A DNA stretch of 64,000 nucleotides from Psococerastis gibbosa (Eukaryota > Arthropoda > Insecta > Psocodea > Psocidae), in NCBI GenBank assembly GCA_963971405.1, contig OZ020489.1:35807047-35871046 (forward strand), in the 5' to 3' direction. Below, piece by piece: positions 23,801 to 35,200 of this stretch; positions within the stretch are counted from its first letter, which is position 1, and each line of letters begins with the position of its first letter. A program made the translations under genes and the position numbers. Below the pieces are notes generated by a model, which saw nothing but the letters and a program-made list of their open reading frames with translations, was not told the DNA's origin and ran no database searches.

Positions 23801-25467
23801 GTATAATTACCAGGCCAAGCATCTTCCGTTTCGCCCGAGCAGCTCTTTCGTCAACGTCCATCGCAGCAGATGAATATCCCGCAGCCATCAGCCGCGGATT
23901 TGGTCCAACTGTGTCGACTTCTTCATCAGATGAACTGTCGGGTGCTACGAAACCAGGAGGCAGCTCCGGTCCAATAACTTTTCTGTAGAATTTAGTATTT
24001 TGTCAAAATATCAGAAAGACATCTGAAGATACGGAAACATCTCGCACAGCAAATAAATCAATTAAGTCAATCCATCAATCAATCAAAACGTGTATTGTAA
24101 CAGAAATGCACAATACCTGCAGGGCCAGATGACCCATAACAGACTGTAAAAATAAATAACTAAATAATTTAAATACCAAATATTTAACCCTTGAAAAATT
24201 AAACTAACATTAACTTACGAGCTAATAACAGGTCCACAGAAACAATGAAAAAAAATTGTTTAAGTCTAATCCACAATTTGAAACAATGATTCCACCTCTT
24301 CCCGTCCCATCAGCTATTCCCGAAAAGTGGGTTGAATCTATTGATATTTTACTGATAGGTATAATGTAACGACGAGCAGGAGATGGGAGCACGAAAGAGC
24401 TGCTCCTGTTGTTACCTAGCCTAAATTAACTTCCTGTTATGCCCGATAAGAAGAGATAGGTAATCGTACAGTACCTGGACATAAAAAGTAAAGTAAGCAA
24501 GTAAGTACTCGTACGTACCTGGACACAATAACAATAATCGACAGAGCACGTCCCGAGACATTTGTCCACAAATAAATTCGCAAAAATTTATTCGGTAATG
24601 GCTGATGAGACGGGAAGAGGTAGAAAGAAGCCTTAGGTCACAGTTCTGTTTGCACTTTTTTCATTTCAAATCATGCCCAGTTCAGGGCTCAGTGTTTGGT
24701 ATTGTAATAAAATAAAAGAAACTATTTTACCTTGACGAAGAAGCCAACAAGTGGGGAGGCAGAGACGGTCCGGCTACGTCATCACTAGTTTCATTTTCCT
24801 TCACAAGGTGCGCTGGAATTTCCGGTCCTATCATACCAGCTTTCGGGCTAATATCAAATTTCTTTAATAAATGTGGCGGTAATGCAGGACCTACAACGTC
24901 AGGTTCAGAAGGTTCCAACTCGGCTTCGGCGCTATTTTGAAGCAAATGGGGTAGTACAACTGGGCCAGCATCTATATTCTCCTCCATTTTTGCATCCACA
25001 GACAAGCTTGGAGGAAGAAAAGGTCCAATAATATTCTGATTCAACTCTTGCACGTTTTTTGGTTGCGAGGGAGTGGAGGGTCCAATAAACGAATTATCGT
25101 ATATTTTTTTACTGCCTTTCTCACTAGAAGAGGAGGGTTTATCATCAAAATCTTCATTGTGAATAGAAGGCAAAGCAGGACTATTTCCCTCGTCACTACT
25201 GTTTTTATTAGATTTCTGCTTACAGTTCGGTGTTGATCTCTCACAGCTCATTTCACTTTTACTTGAACCTTTCTTTAATTTAGAATCGTAGCGAATATCC
25301 TTAATAACTGCATTTGAATTGTGGTGTTCAGAATAAGTCGAAGATTTAAGCTTCCTTGAAATATCAGGCTTCACTGGGATATCCTCTTCTTCACTCTCGC
25401 TAGTACTTCTATCTTCATCATATTTACCCCTCTCCTTTGAGAATTTACACCACCGTCTTTTGGACAT
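20836..25467 (-). CDS. GPALPP1: GPALPP motifs-containing protein 1, 5 coding exons
   Basis: Exons in transcript order: 25467-24731, 23982-23811, 23011-22829, 21814-21671, 21000-20836; phases join to 466 aa. The N-terminal ~245 residues are acidic/Ser-rich and low complexity, then carry repeated GP-x-(L/I)PP-type motifs (VGPALPPHLL, IGPEIPAHLV, AGPSLPPHLL, IGPELPPGF, at least six). The C-terminal half matches the DUF3752 region: SWMLELPPEKASIIGLGPR, then GDRSVWTDTP, a Lys-rich coiled stretch (DKLAKKAEKKLKRKE) and FDEAQKKAIFKRAQ near the end. The human protein is about 340 aa, so the N-terminal part is longer here. Its biochemical role is not established. ATG at 25467 is chosen because TTTGTTTGTAG, a good splice acceptor, ends two bases before it, implying a 5' UTR intron. 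Confidence 0.9.
21037..21196. mobile_element. Foldback MITE, GACGTGGTAGCAGACAT superfamily
   Basis: Ends GGCGGGGTTTCCATTGACC / GGAAACCCCGCC, core GTTGACGTGGTAGCAGACAT and complement. In GPALPP1 intron 4. Confidence 0.85.
21262..21573. mobile_element. MITE with superfamily interior but no core
   Basis: Ends CCGGCTATTCCACTTGTC / GACAAGTGCAATAGCCGCC; interior TTGATCAATGATCATAGAGT is shared with the elements at 5135, 22386, 45949 and 59336. Confidence 0.7.
22386..22766. mobile_element. Composite foldback MITE, copy 2
   Basis: Same outer and inner arms as 5135-5514; the left terminus is slightly truncated (GGTTGACC in place of GGTGCCCATTCCATTGACC). Confidence 0.85.
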
Positions 25468-25480
25468 GACTACAAACAAA
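25468..25480 (-). promoter_or_regulatory. Probable 3' splice site just upstream of the GPALPP1 start codon
   Basis: On the minus strand TTTGTTTGTAG precedes TC-ATG. A pyrimidine-rich tract ending in AG directly at the start codon suggests a spliced 5' leader; the donor exon is not identified and could lie inside or upstream of TAMM41. Confidence 0.45.
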
Positions 25481-25514
25481 TAAGGTATCTAAGGTCTATT
25501 ACTTAAAAATAATT

Positions 25515-28500
25515 CTACTGCTTTAGGGATCGAAACATTTTCCCAATTTTCTTGGCGGAGTATTTAGCTGAAGTCATTACACCTGCCGAGAGAATTCCTT
25601 TCAGACTTTGTTTAACACTTGAATCCCACACAATTCCAGCTAAAACGTTGTTCACCACCTGAAAGTAAATTTAAACAATTGAAATTTGTTGAAAGGTAAG
25701 CATGTATTCTGTCAATAGACAAAAAGGTTAGTAGTACTCAGGCATATACGGTATTTTTCTCTAAAAGATTTTCTGAACTGAACACACCATTAGTGAAAGT
25801 CCCTCTATTACATCGTAATCACTAATCATTAAACAATGATATAAAGTTTGGAACTAGACATTAATTCTCCACTTTTTCCTCGCGTTTATCATTAAGAGGG
25901 GTCAGCGATACGGCAGGTTCTCTTCCACTACTTGTGATTTAGTGCTTCGACTACGGTTGCTCCAATAATTCTGAGGTCTTAGGGGACTTTCGCTTTTATT
26001 GTTAGCCTGTCTTCTTTATCCCTCAGCTTCGATATGTTTTATCCGCTTTATCAGGACATTTGTCTGCCTTCTTTCGACGTGGCTCCACCATAACAGTTGT
26101 CGCTCCCGGGATTTATAGACTATGCTAGCCGTCTTCATTTCAGCTATTATTTCGTCGTTCCAGCGTCTATCAGCTAGCGTGAAGCCCAGGAACCGTCGCA
26201 GCATCTGAATTAATTAATTTCAGTAAATTGGCAGATGGAATTGTAATTTTTCTTACCCGTGAGCACTCGATATCATGAGCCATTGCCCGCAGTACATCTT
26301 CAGTGTCTTGTCTTTTTTTAGTGCTATGATTCCAATATTTAACAACCCGGCGTTGTGGAGTTCGAGGAAGTTGAGATAGGTGATGATGCTTAGCAGCTGG
26401 ACTGAAAAAAACAAAAAATCAAATTCAAGTGGCTGAGGTTGCAATACTTTTTTAATCTATAAATACATAAATTAAATTATACAATCAAGTAATTAACAAG
26501 CAATCGACAAGAAAGTATAAAGTTAAATCGTCAAAATCAGGTAGTTCTGTCATTGTCTAAGGCGGCTATTCCACTTGTCAATTTTCCCGTCAAATGTGAT
26601 TAAAAAGAGTCTGCAACCATATTATAAATTAATTTAAGGAAACTATTATGTAGATACTTAACTTATCTACTATAAATTAAGTTATAATATGGTAGCAGAC
26701 TCTTTTTAATCACATTTGACGGAAAAATTGCCAAGTGGAATAGCCGCCTAACGTGCTAGTGCCTCAGTGATAGTGTAGAAAGATTTCTTTACGTAAATTG
26801 GGAAGTAATTAGCATTTCTCGCCGCTCTCAGTTCATTCGGGAATTTCGTTGGTGAATCTTTGTAGTATAGGATCTAGTCACTATGGGTTCACATGTCATA
26901 CAGTACGTGTCGAGTTATAAAACTGATCCATAATATAGCTAAATTGTTGTTGGGCTGGTGAGACACCACTCGTGCGGACCTAACTCATAAGTTGTGCCCA
27001 AAATCGTGATCAACGAGACATAACAGGCGAAAAAGTGAAAAACTAAGGAAAAAACTTAACTAAATTGATGTGTAGTAACCCTTGGCACTTGTTAGTGAGA
27101 CTGCTCGCACAGTGTGTTTACATACTGAATAACTAAGCAGCACTTAGTGCTTGTAATAAACATACATGTACACTTTATCATAACTTGAACAAAGTACAAA
27201 GCCGAATCACACAAGAAATATGCGTTATAGTAGAGCTAAAAAAATAAATATATATCGTAGCAATTAGAAGAAGTATTTCTCTACTTGATATATACATGAC
27301 ACCGATTGGCCACAATTTGCATATTGGTAACTTGTACACATACACAAAAAGGGTCAAATTGAAAATAGTGCTGTCTACAACTACCAGACGCGGAATAGGA
27401 ACACACGAACTACCCTCACAGGACCATTTCAACAGGGCATTAGGATTTTTAATAAACTACCTGGGGCAAGTGCCGTTACAATATACACGGCCAGAGTAAG
27501 GTCCATCCTCCAGGAAGCATGCCCCTATTCTATGTCTCATTCAATTTTTAGGGATCATTATTTTAAACATAAACTTTGTAAAACTTGCTGTTTCCCCTTG
27601 AAACTTCTTGATAATTTAGAAACAATTGAGATTAGGCAAGCTATGGTCAAAAACAAAACGTTACTTAATGACATAACCTTTATAACTAGTTCTCCCTTGT
27701 AAGCGCTACCATTGGTTAATGTTTAAATATTTAATTTCAAATTGTTTACTTGATGCGATGCTGTGTGTATCTTGACAATGTATTATGTTTTAGCTTGCAT
27801 ACCGTTTTGTTTTTTCTGTTTTCAATTGCACTTGACGGTGGCGTGAGCCGAAACCGGTTGTGTATTTTATTTTATTACGTAAAACTTTACTGAGTAATAA
27901 TTTTTTAACTATAATTATTTTAGGTTTTTTGTACTGCGCGGAGTACAGTTTATTAAATGTCCATGTATTATATCTTTCAACGAATCATTGCTGTACCCTG
28001 TTTTAACATAATGTTTTGTTGTTTAATAATGGCCTAATATAATGACTGATGACTAACGGGTCTGGATAAGGTAGTACTTTAAAAACTGTGGTCAATCAGT
28101 CATTGTCAAAATGTAGAGAAATATCTATTCTTTTGGCTACATTTTTTATCTCTACAATAAAATAATATGTTAATTGAAATTTAAACCCAAAAAGAGTAAC
28201 GAGTTAGATTAGCTCTTAACTATTTAAATCTCGGAATGTTTAAATTTGTCGTTTCAATTCAATACTAACTTTTTATTTTATTTTCCCGGTCTTTATCTAA
28301 CTTAATACTACAAGCAGTTTTTACACGATTGTCTTTGCAGCATCTGGAACCAAATGCGAGTGTCACATCGTATCAAAAGCGTACCTCACATCTTGCCTGC
28401 AGCTAGTTTCCCCTTCTTCAAAAAATTTTTCACCATCGCTTATAGGAACGTCAACAAAATCACTTAATGACTTGATAATAGGGCGGTACAGTTCTCTAAA

Positions 28501-29142
28501 ATGTGACAATTGCCCTCCAACAATGTTAGCTACTTTGTTTTTGTCTTCTCCAAACGTCATACGGAAATCACCAGTGTATGAAAGAGACGTAATAGTTCGA
28601 TACAGTTGGCTTTCGGAAAAATATTCAGGTAACAAGAGAAGGGTCGCATGAACAGCGCTTACAAGATTTAGCCTTAATGCTGCTATTAAGCGCGAGTCGC
28701 TAGTAGGGTGTACAACTTTGACAGGCTTATGCAGTCTCCCTGCACTGTACAAAAATTTCCAGTCTAGAAGATCATCTATCAAATCTTCATGTGATATCAC
28801 ACCATACTTTATAACGTCACCGCCAATGGGGACCATGGAGTTGAAGTACATTTTTGAAGCAAGATTGGTCTGTACACGAGTAATTAAATTCGGACCAAAG
28901 TAGCATAGCGAAGAATAGTGACTACGGTTTCTCTGTAAATTTAGTTCGTGCCATTTCTTCGGATTATCAACAGTAATAATAAAATCTATCATATTGTGTG
29001 ATTTGGGTGAAGCATTTGTTTGATTGAACACACCAGAACCATAGGCAAAACAGTAAGTCAAATATTCGGAAGGAAATGCAGCTAATATGCTTTTATACAG
29101 ATTTGGAGCTGACTGAGGGACTAATGCTATTTTAGCAGTCAT
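25515..29142 (-). CDS. TAMM41: Mitochondrial CDP-diacylglycerol synthase TAMM41 (Tam41/MMP37 family)
   Basis: Makes CDP-diacylglycerol from phosphatidic acid and CTP on the matrix side of the mitochondrial inner membrane, the first step to cardiolipin. Exons: 29142-28385, 26401-26257, 25658-25515; phases join to 348 aa. The nucleotidyltransferase signature FAYGSGVF is at residues 32-39, followed by MIDFIITVDNPKKWHELN (acidic D53) and later MVPIGGDVIKYGVIS, DLLDWKFLYSAGRLHKPVKV and LSYTGDFRMTFGEDKNKV. Exon 2 carries LPRTPQRRVVKYW and exon 3 the C-terminal SSVKQSLKGILSAGVMTSAKYSAKK (split here for length only), typical of the family tail. The N-terminus is short and not obviously a strong presequence. 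Intron 1 (28384-26402) holds a foldback MITE and AT-rich sequence. Confidence 0.94.
26016..26210 (-). mobile_element. Retrotransposon tail fragment
   Basis: Minus-strand MLRRFLGFTLADRRWNDEI and QLLWWSHVERRQ match the reverse-transcriptase tail pattern (RRLLG.TLADRRRNEEI, WFGHVMRR). Short fragment in TAMM41 intron 2. Confidence 0.6.
26561..26748. mobile_element. Foldback MITE (TSD TAA) with variant core
   Basis: Ends GGCGGCTATTCCACTTGTC / complement, TAA on both flanks. The core reads AGTCTGCAACC / GGTAGCAGACTC, so only the GGTAGCAGAC part is kept. Confidence 0.8.
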
Positions 29143-29284
29143 CTTGCAACTATAAACATTAGTTTTAAATTAAATATTTGTGTAAAAGTAACAAAAATTT
29201 GATTTGAAAACTTACAAATATAAATATCCAGCAGACGAAATTGTTGTCTAGTACCACGTCAAAACGCAAATTGTAAACAGAAAG
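29143..29284. promoter_or_regulatory. Shared bidirectional promoter region, TAMM41 / TRIM23
   Basis: Only 142 bp separate the TAMM41 ATG (minus strand) from the TRIM23 ATG (plus strand). Both 5' UTRs and core promoters must fit here unless either gene has an upstream non-coding exon. The stretch is AT-rich with no recognised repeat and no clear TATA/Inr assignment. Confidence 0.6.
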
Positions 29285-32200
29285 ATGGACGAAAAAAGTA
29301 AGAGATATTATTTTGAAAATGGAAAATTTGACAAAAAATCAAAAGAGAACATTAAGGTTGGTGTTTTCCGTCAGTAATTATGATATTTTGGATTTGTTTT
29401 GTCGTCGGTTTATCAAGCGTACCTTTCATCACAGGCTACATCTAATTTTTGAGAAGTAAGGATATAGAAACGCAGGCCTACTCTGTCATTAGACCTAAAA
29501 GAAACAAATATCTACGTCTTTGACGACCTTAGAGCTAGAGTTCCAGAGCATAGCGAATGGTGGAACAATTACAGTTGGTTGGATGTTAAGGCAGCAACAA
29601 ACTTAATCCTTCCGTAGTTTCTGCATAGACTATCAGGCGGTAGGCAATTCTTTTCGTGATAAATGCAATTCATAAAATATCCTGTCTTTTAGGTGTTGGA
29701 ATGCCGTGTCTGTGAAGACGTTTTTGCTCTAGAAGGCATAAAAGTACCTAAACTTCTTTACTGTGGCCACACGATTTGCCACTCCTGTCTTAGTAGACTA
29801 CCATTGAGGTAAGCAAACATGGTAGGCTACCTAACTTATAAAAAATGAGTGGAAATAATAATAGGTCACTTACTAATTTTTCATTCGACCATTTTCATAT
29901 CTTTATGACTGTTGAGCAAGAAATTAATTAATTTGATCAAAAATAACCCAGGCTTGCTTTGTTTACCAAATAGGCCTATTTGGAAATCTCTGACTTAATA
30001 TGATTTATTCATTTAATTGAACTTAATAATTTAATTTATTTGATGTTATTATTTCAGGGAAAATAACATATTTTGCCCGTTCGACCGGCAACCGACGCCC
30101 ACGGATGAATCGGGTGTGCATGGACTAAAGAAAAACTTCGCACTGCTTGAACTACTCGAAAAATTGCAAACAGAAATGAAAAATACTCCCTCATCGTCGA
30201 GTCTTGGCTCAAGCACATTTCAGAAAGAAGAAGAGGTAGGTTTGCTCAGTTAATTGTCATTAAATACACACCAATTTATTTGGCCTCCATAACAATTTAA
30301 ATCATGATTACCTTTTAGGTCTATAATTAGTCTAAGAAGGATATTTCTTCATCATATGCACATACATATATATTTCTAAATGCTTATTAAGAGACAAACG
30401 CCGGAAGAAGAGCTTTATATGTGTAAAAATAAAATATATAATGAAATATCAGGACAAACAGAAAGAACGTTTCTCAGCATTTTGATCTTGTACCTCTTTC
30501 AAAAAAAAATGGTTGGAGTAGTAGTCTCGAGTAAGGAGTTCATGAACTGGGAATTGGTGTGAATGAAGGCATGTCACATATCGAAACGTAGAGGAGCATT
30601 TCTTCTAATTTAATGACTGTTTTTTATTGCTGCATGATTCTGTGAAAATCGACTTTTTGCAAATAATGGGTACTCCGATTTGCTCTTAAGACTAGGCTTG
30701 TTAATATCATCGGGTGCTGCTGTTTTTTTTTTTTTTTTTAAGGGCTTTCAGTTGGTTAATTCCATGTTTTGTCTTTATTTAGCCCACAGTTTACTGCGAT
30801 GAAGAGGACCAACATGTTGCTACGCTTTATTGCACAGTCTGCGACAGCCACCTGTGTGAACAATGTTCAGAGACCACTCATGTCACGAGGACCCTTGCGA
30901 GGCACAGGTACGGTATGAGGGCATTTCTGAAGTAGCGCACATTTGCCTTTCAATAGGTGCCTGCCTAAACCTTCTTCTTCCCTCTTAGTGCCGCGTGCGC
31001 AGCGTGATGGGTCGCCTCGGTTCAATTTCTTTCGGCCGGACGATCGTGACGCCGGTATCGCACTGGGAAATTTGTCATTGTTCTATATAGGAGAGATGGG
31101 ACATTCAAGTGCGCCAAAATTATTTTTTAAATCCTGGGCACAGGTTTCAGCCCTGTTGGGCCATTGTTTAGTCCGCGATTAATCTCAGACATTTAAATTC
31201 TGCCTATTTTATCTCGCTCAGGTCACTTCTGGTTGTCGTACACTCCCATAAAGTAGCAATAGATCACAGTTTTGTGTAACAAGGACAACAGTCCGCTTAT
31301 TGTCTTTACATGTTACATAGGCGCAAATTCCACCGACCTAGTTTTTTGATAGTTACCGTGATATTAACGTGGTAGCAGACATTAAAGACAGTCTAACTAA
31401 CGGTAACTATCAAAGACGAGGTCGGTGGAATTTTCGCCATTGAAAGTCAATATTACAACATAGAAGGTAAATATTTATAATAGGTTGATGTGCCACCCTC
31501 CCACGCTTCGGCCTGAGGGGGCACAGCTTGTAATTTTATGTCCACCTATTTTTTGTTGTTGATATATACACGGATTTTCTATCTTCTATCTGTCTTATCT
31601 ATCTATAAATCTTTATTATAGGTTTGTTTTACAATAAATTGTTTGCATTGGTGATTCATAGGGTCACCCCATGGAATATTCGTGTGATGGGCCCCCCAGC
31701 ATAGTCATAGAGAATTTTGTTTCAGACGCGTGCCTATATCAGAGAAGCCGAAAGAAAAGCTGAAATGTCCCGTGCATCCATCGCATGTGGCTGAGTTCAC
31801 CTGTTTGGAAGAGGATTGTAAGAGCCGGTCAGCGCCACTGATGTGCTTCATATGCAAGGATTACGGTCGACATAAGAACCATAAGGTACGAGTACGAAGA
31901 AGAGACTTCGTGGGGTTTGAACAGACTACAGGCCCAGTATTCTGTCTTCAGTCTGAAGATGGTGTCCACCACCGCAACAGCTGTCATACGACTCTCGTAG
32001 TCCCAATTTCTCTGCGTCTTTTCCATTGTAGCCATAGGGCTAGCAGAAGGTTTATTGTCAATTTCAGAAACTGGCGTGAAGCCGACCGCAGGAAAGTGCA
32101 TGGTTTTCCCCGAAACACGCCAGAAATCTTTTGAAGTAGACTTTTGTGGGTTCCACCAACCATTCACCAAGCCCTATCCCTACAATGAAAAACGGCCTTA

Positions 32201-35200
32201 AGTTAAATGGTACTACTCGGTTACGATAGGATGGCACTTGGAACACTTTGTTTATTCGAAAACTTGAATAAGCGAAAAACAGAGTTTATCCGATTTTTAT
32301 AAGTGTTCCAAGTGCCAACACTTCTAACTCAATAACTTCAACATTGTGAATATCCTTATAGTTTATTTACGTTACTCACGATTTCGTTTTAGTTTCATTA
32401 TTACGGACCTCCTTCGTGGCAAACCGTAATGACTCGAGTAATTAATGTCAGATTGTCTGTAATCAGGGCTCGGTTTCGCCTTAGACTACGACCTGTAGAA
32501 AAATATTTTTTGAATTTTTTTCTACTTAAAAAGATTACATACATTTCAATGAATGTATCCAAAATAACCTCTGGAGGTAATCCCTGTGCTGAGAATAGCA
32601 AACAAGCTACCAATCTATACCACTGAATATTGTCAATATACAGTTTATACGTTTTGTTTTTATTTCAGCACTCATTGATTGAAGCGGAGTCAGAGGCAAT
32701 AAAAAACACCGTAGCTGGCGCCCTAGTTGGCATTGCAAGGTTCATGGAATCGGTGCAAGGAACTTCAGTAAAACTTGGTAGGACATGATGATACTTACCT
32801 TACTGTTTCCACGTCACGCTAATGTTTTATCCAATACGGTTTTGTCGTTGGCTTCAAATAGGTCGCGTTTATAGTAGTCCTCTTGGGAGACTCGTATCTG
32901 TACTCATGCTTTCGCCTGTTTCATTGCTTTAATGGTAAGCTTGTCCATTATCGCTTGTAACCGGTGTTGGTTGACATCGAGAACGTATACAAGTTTGCCA
33001 ATGGCCAAAAATTCATAGGGAAACAATACAAAGAACCGGGCCGAGTTTTTTCGAGCATGCTTTCCTATTTATAAATTTAGTAAATAGATAATATGAGTAA
33101 TTCCATAGAAGCATTTTTCCTATGTTTAAATTTCGTATCCCTCAACATTCCCTATCTCAAAGAAATGAATTGTTCGATGACATTGCATATTCTGAAACGG
33201 GGAGACCAATACCTTACAACTCAGTAATAATGGCAGGGTAGGCCATATGCAATGGATTTTTTTTTTTTACCCCTAGGAGGAAACTAAATAAAAATAAATA
33301 AATAAGGACTTTTTATTGTTTCTATTACTAAGCGACAGGGACAAGCGTTTTGTTAATATTAATAACGGCTATAATATACAGTATGTATGTGAATTTATAA
33401 GAAATCGTTGGAGCCGTCTGCCGTTTTTGAGATTTTAGTTTTTTAGGGGTAAAATCCCCCAAAATTGAGCTAACAATAAAAAAAATGGTCCCGAGGCATG
33501 ATTTTTGTGAACCTACATGCCAAATTTCAATTCCAAAATCCACCGAGTTGTTTGCCTGTAAACCGATGAATAGACCACTTCTCAAGGACCAAACCAAAAA
33601 AAGGCGTCCTGTCAAATATTTAATTAGCACGTTGAAACTTTCAGAAACGGTTATTAAAAAGATGGAAGGGACGGACATTGAGCCCGGGACAGGACTGATT
33701 GCGCAGGCGCATGTACACGTTCATTTTGAGAGTTTACGGGAGACGCTCCAAATTCAGGAATTGGCGGCTATGACTGCGGTTGACACGTACATCAGAGAGA
33801 GGCTGTGCAGTTTCAGGCAGACCAAAGAAGATTTGGCAACAGCTTTGACACAGGTACCTTTAGGAATATTTGACGTCACCGCCAATAATGCTTAATCCGA
33901 GTACGACATGACCTGGATCTGGGTAAGCAAACGACATTTTTGCATACATGAATAGCAGTTGGATTTCCGTATTAAAAATCTCGATTACACTGTGTTACAT
34001 TCAACTGGCAAGACATTGTGATGAGCTCCTACTTTAAAATACAGTAAGAGTTGGTTATAACTGAACTCTTCGAAGGAAGCTTCAACTTCCTGTTAGAACA
34101 TATCGTGTAGTGGTAACGACTCAAACTTTCACCTGAGAGGCTGTTGATTCGTGTTCTACACTTGCTACATTTTCTGGCCATATTTTAATGCAATTACGAT
34201 TTCAGGTTCTTGACTTCGTTGGCAAAGTGGTAGTGTGCTTGAACTAGTGCGAGTCTCTACACAACTTGCGGTCGGAGACGTGTCGTAACTCGACACAACT
34301 ACCTGCCTAATAAGTCACTTAGTGAGGCGATTAAAGAGTTTTAAAATGGGATACATTAAAAATCGATGAGCCTAAAGCGGTATTGGTGCCATTTCTTCCG
34401 CCGAAATTGATTAAAACTTGTTTGCAAAATTATAACATATTTTGTTTGTAGGTGGCGTCAACATGCAGCCAAGTGGAGCAAGTTATTGCGCAGGACGATG
34501 CCCGTATTGTGTTGGCTTCACGAGACCTCGAAGAGGCCTTGGCTTCCGTACAAAAGACATTAGCTCAATTCGCCGAGTTGGGAGGGGAAAATCTTCAGCC
34601 TGATCCCAGCATCCCAATTACATTTACAAAGGTACCAGCAAGATCGACTTCGATGGCCAGGTGGTAACGTGCTTGCACTTGTGCGAGTCTTTACACGCCA
34701 TGGGATCGGAGACGTGTCGTAACTCAACACGGGTAATAACCTACTGAGGCGACTGAAGAGGTCAATCGGATACGTTCATTAAATTGTTTGTATGCGATTA
34801 ACCTTTTTTTAAGAAAGAAAAAAAAATGATGTCCATTAAGAGTACACCCACTGCTTTCTTTGTACTTCGATTTTTACAGGAAATATCGAACTTAGAGCCG
34901 CAAAAAATATCTGCTAAATTATCAGAAACGTTCCTCTACATTTCGATAAATATACTTTATATGGCATTTTTACTAACACTATGTAGCCACATTTCTTGAA
35001 CACCTCCATTGGAACTAACACACCGATCGTTCTTAGTGCAAATCAAATTGAATAATTTTGACCAATCTGTGTTAGAAAGAGGCACAAATCATAGATCAAA
35101 ATTATCAGAAAAGTGTCTTCTCAGCTCTATATGGCGGCTATTCCACCGACGTCTTTTTTCATTGTGCATGTGTATGACGTGGTAGCAGACATCATTAATA

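Noticed and set aside
27296-27499. Small frame in TAMM41 intron 1 (HFNRALGFLINYL)
   Set aside because: Faintly like a retroelement tail, too short and diverged to call.
31829-32170. 113-codon minus-strand frame
   Set aside because: Antisense of TRIM23 exon 5 plus intron; no family resemblance.
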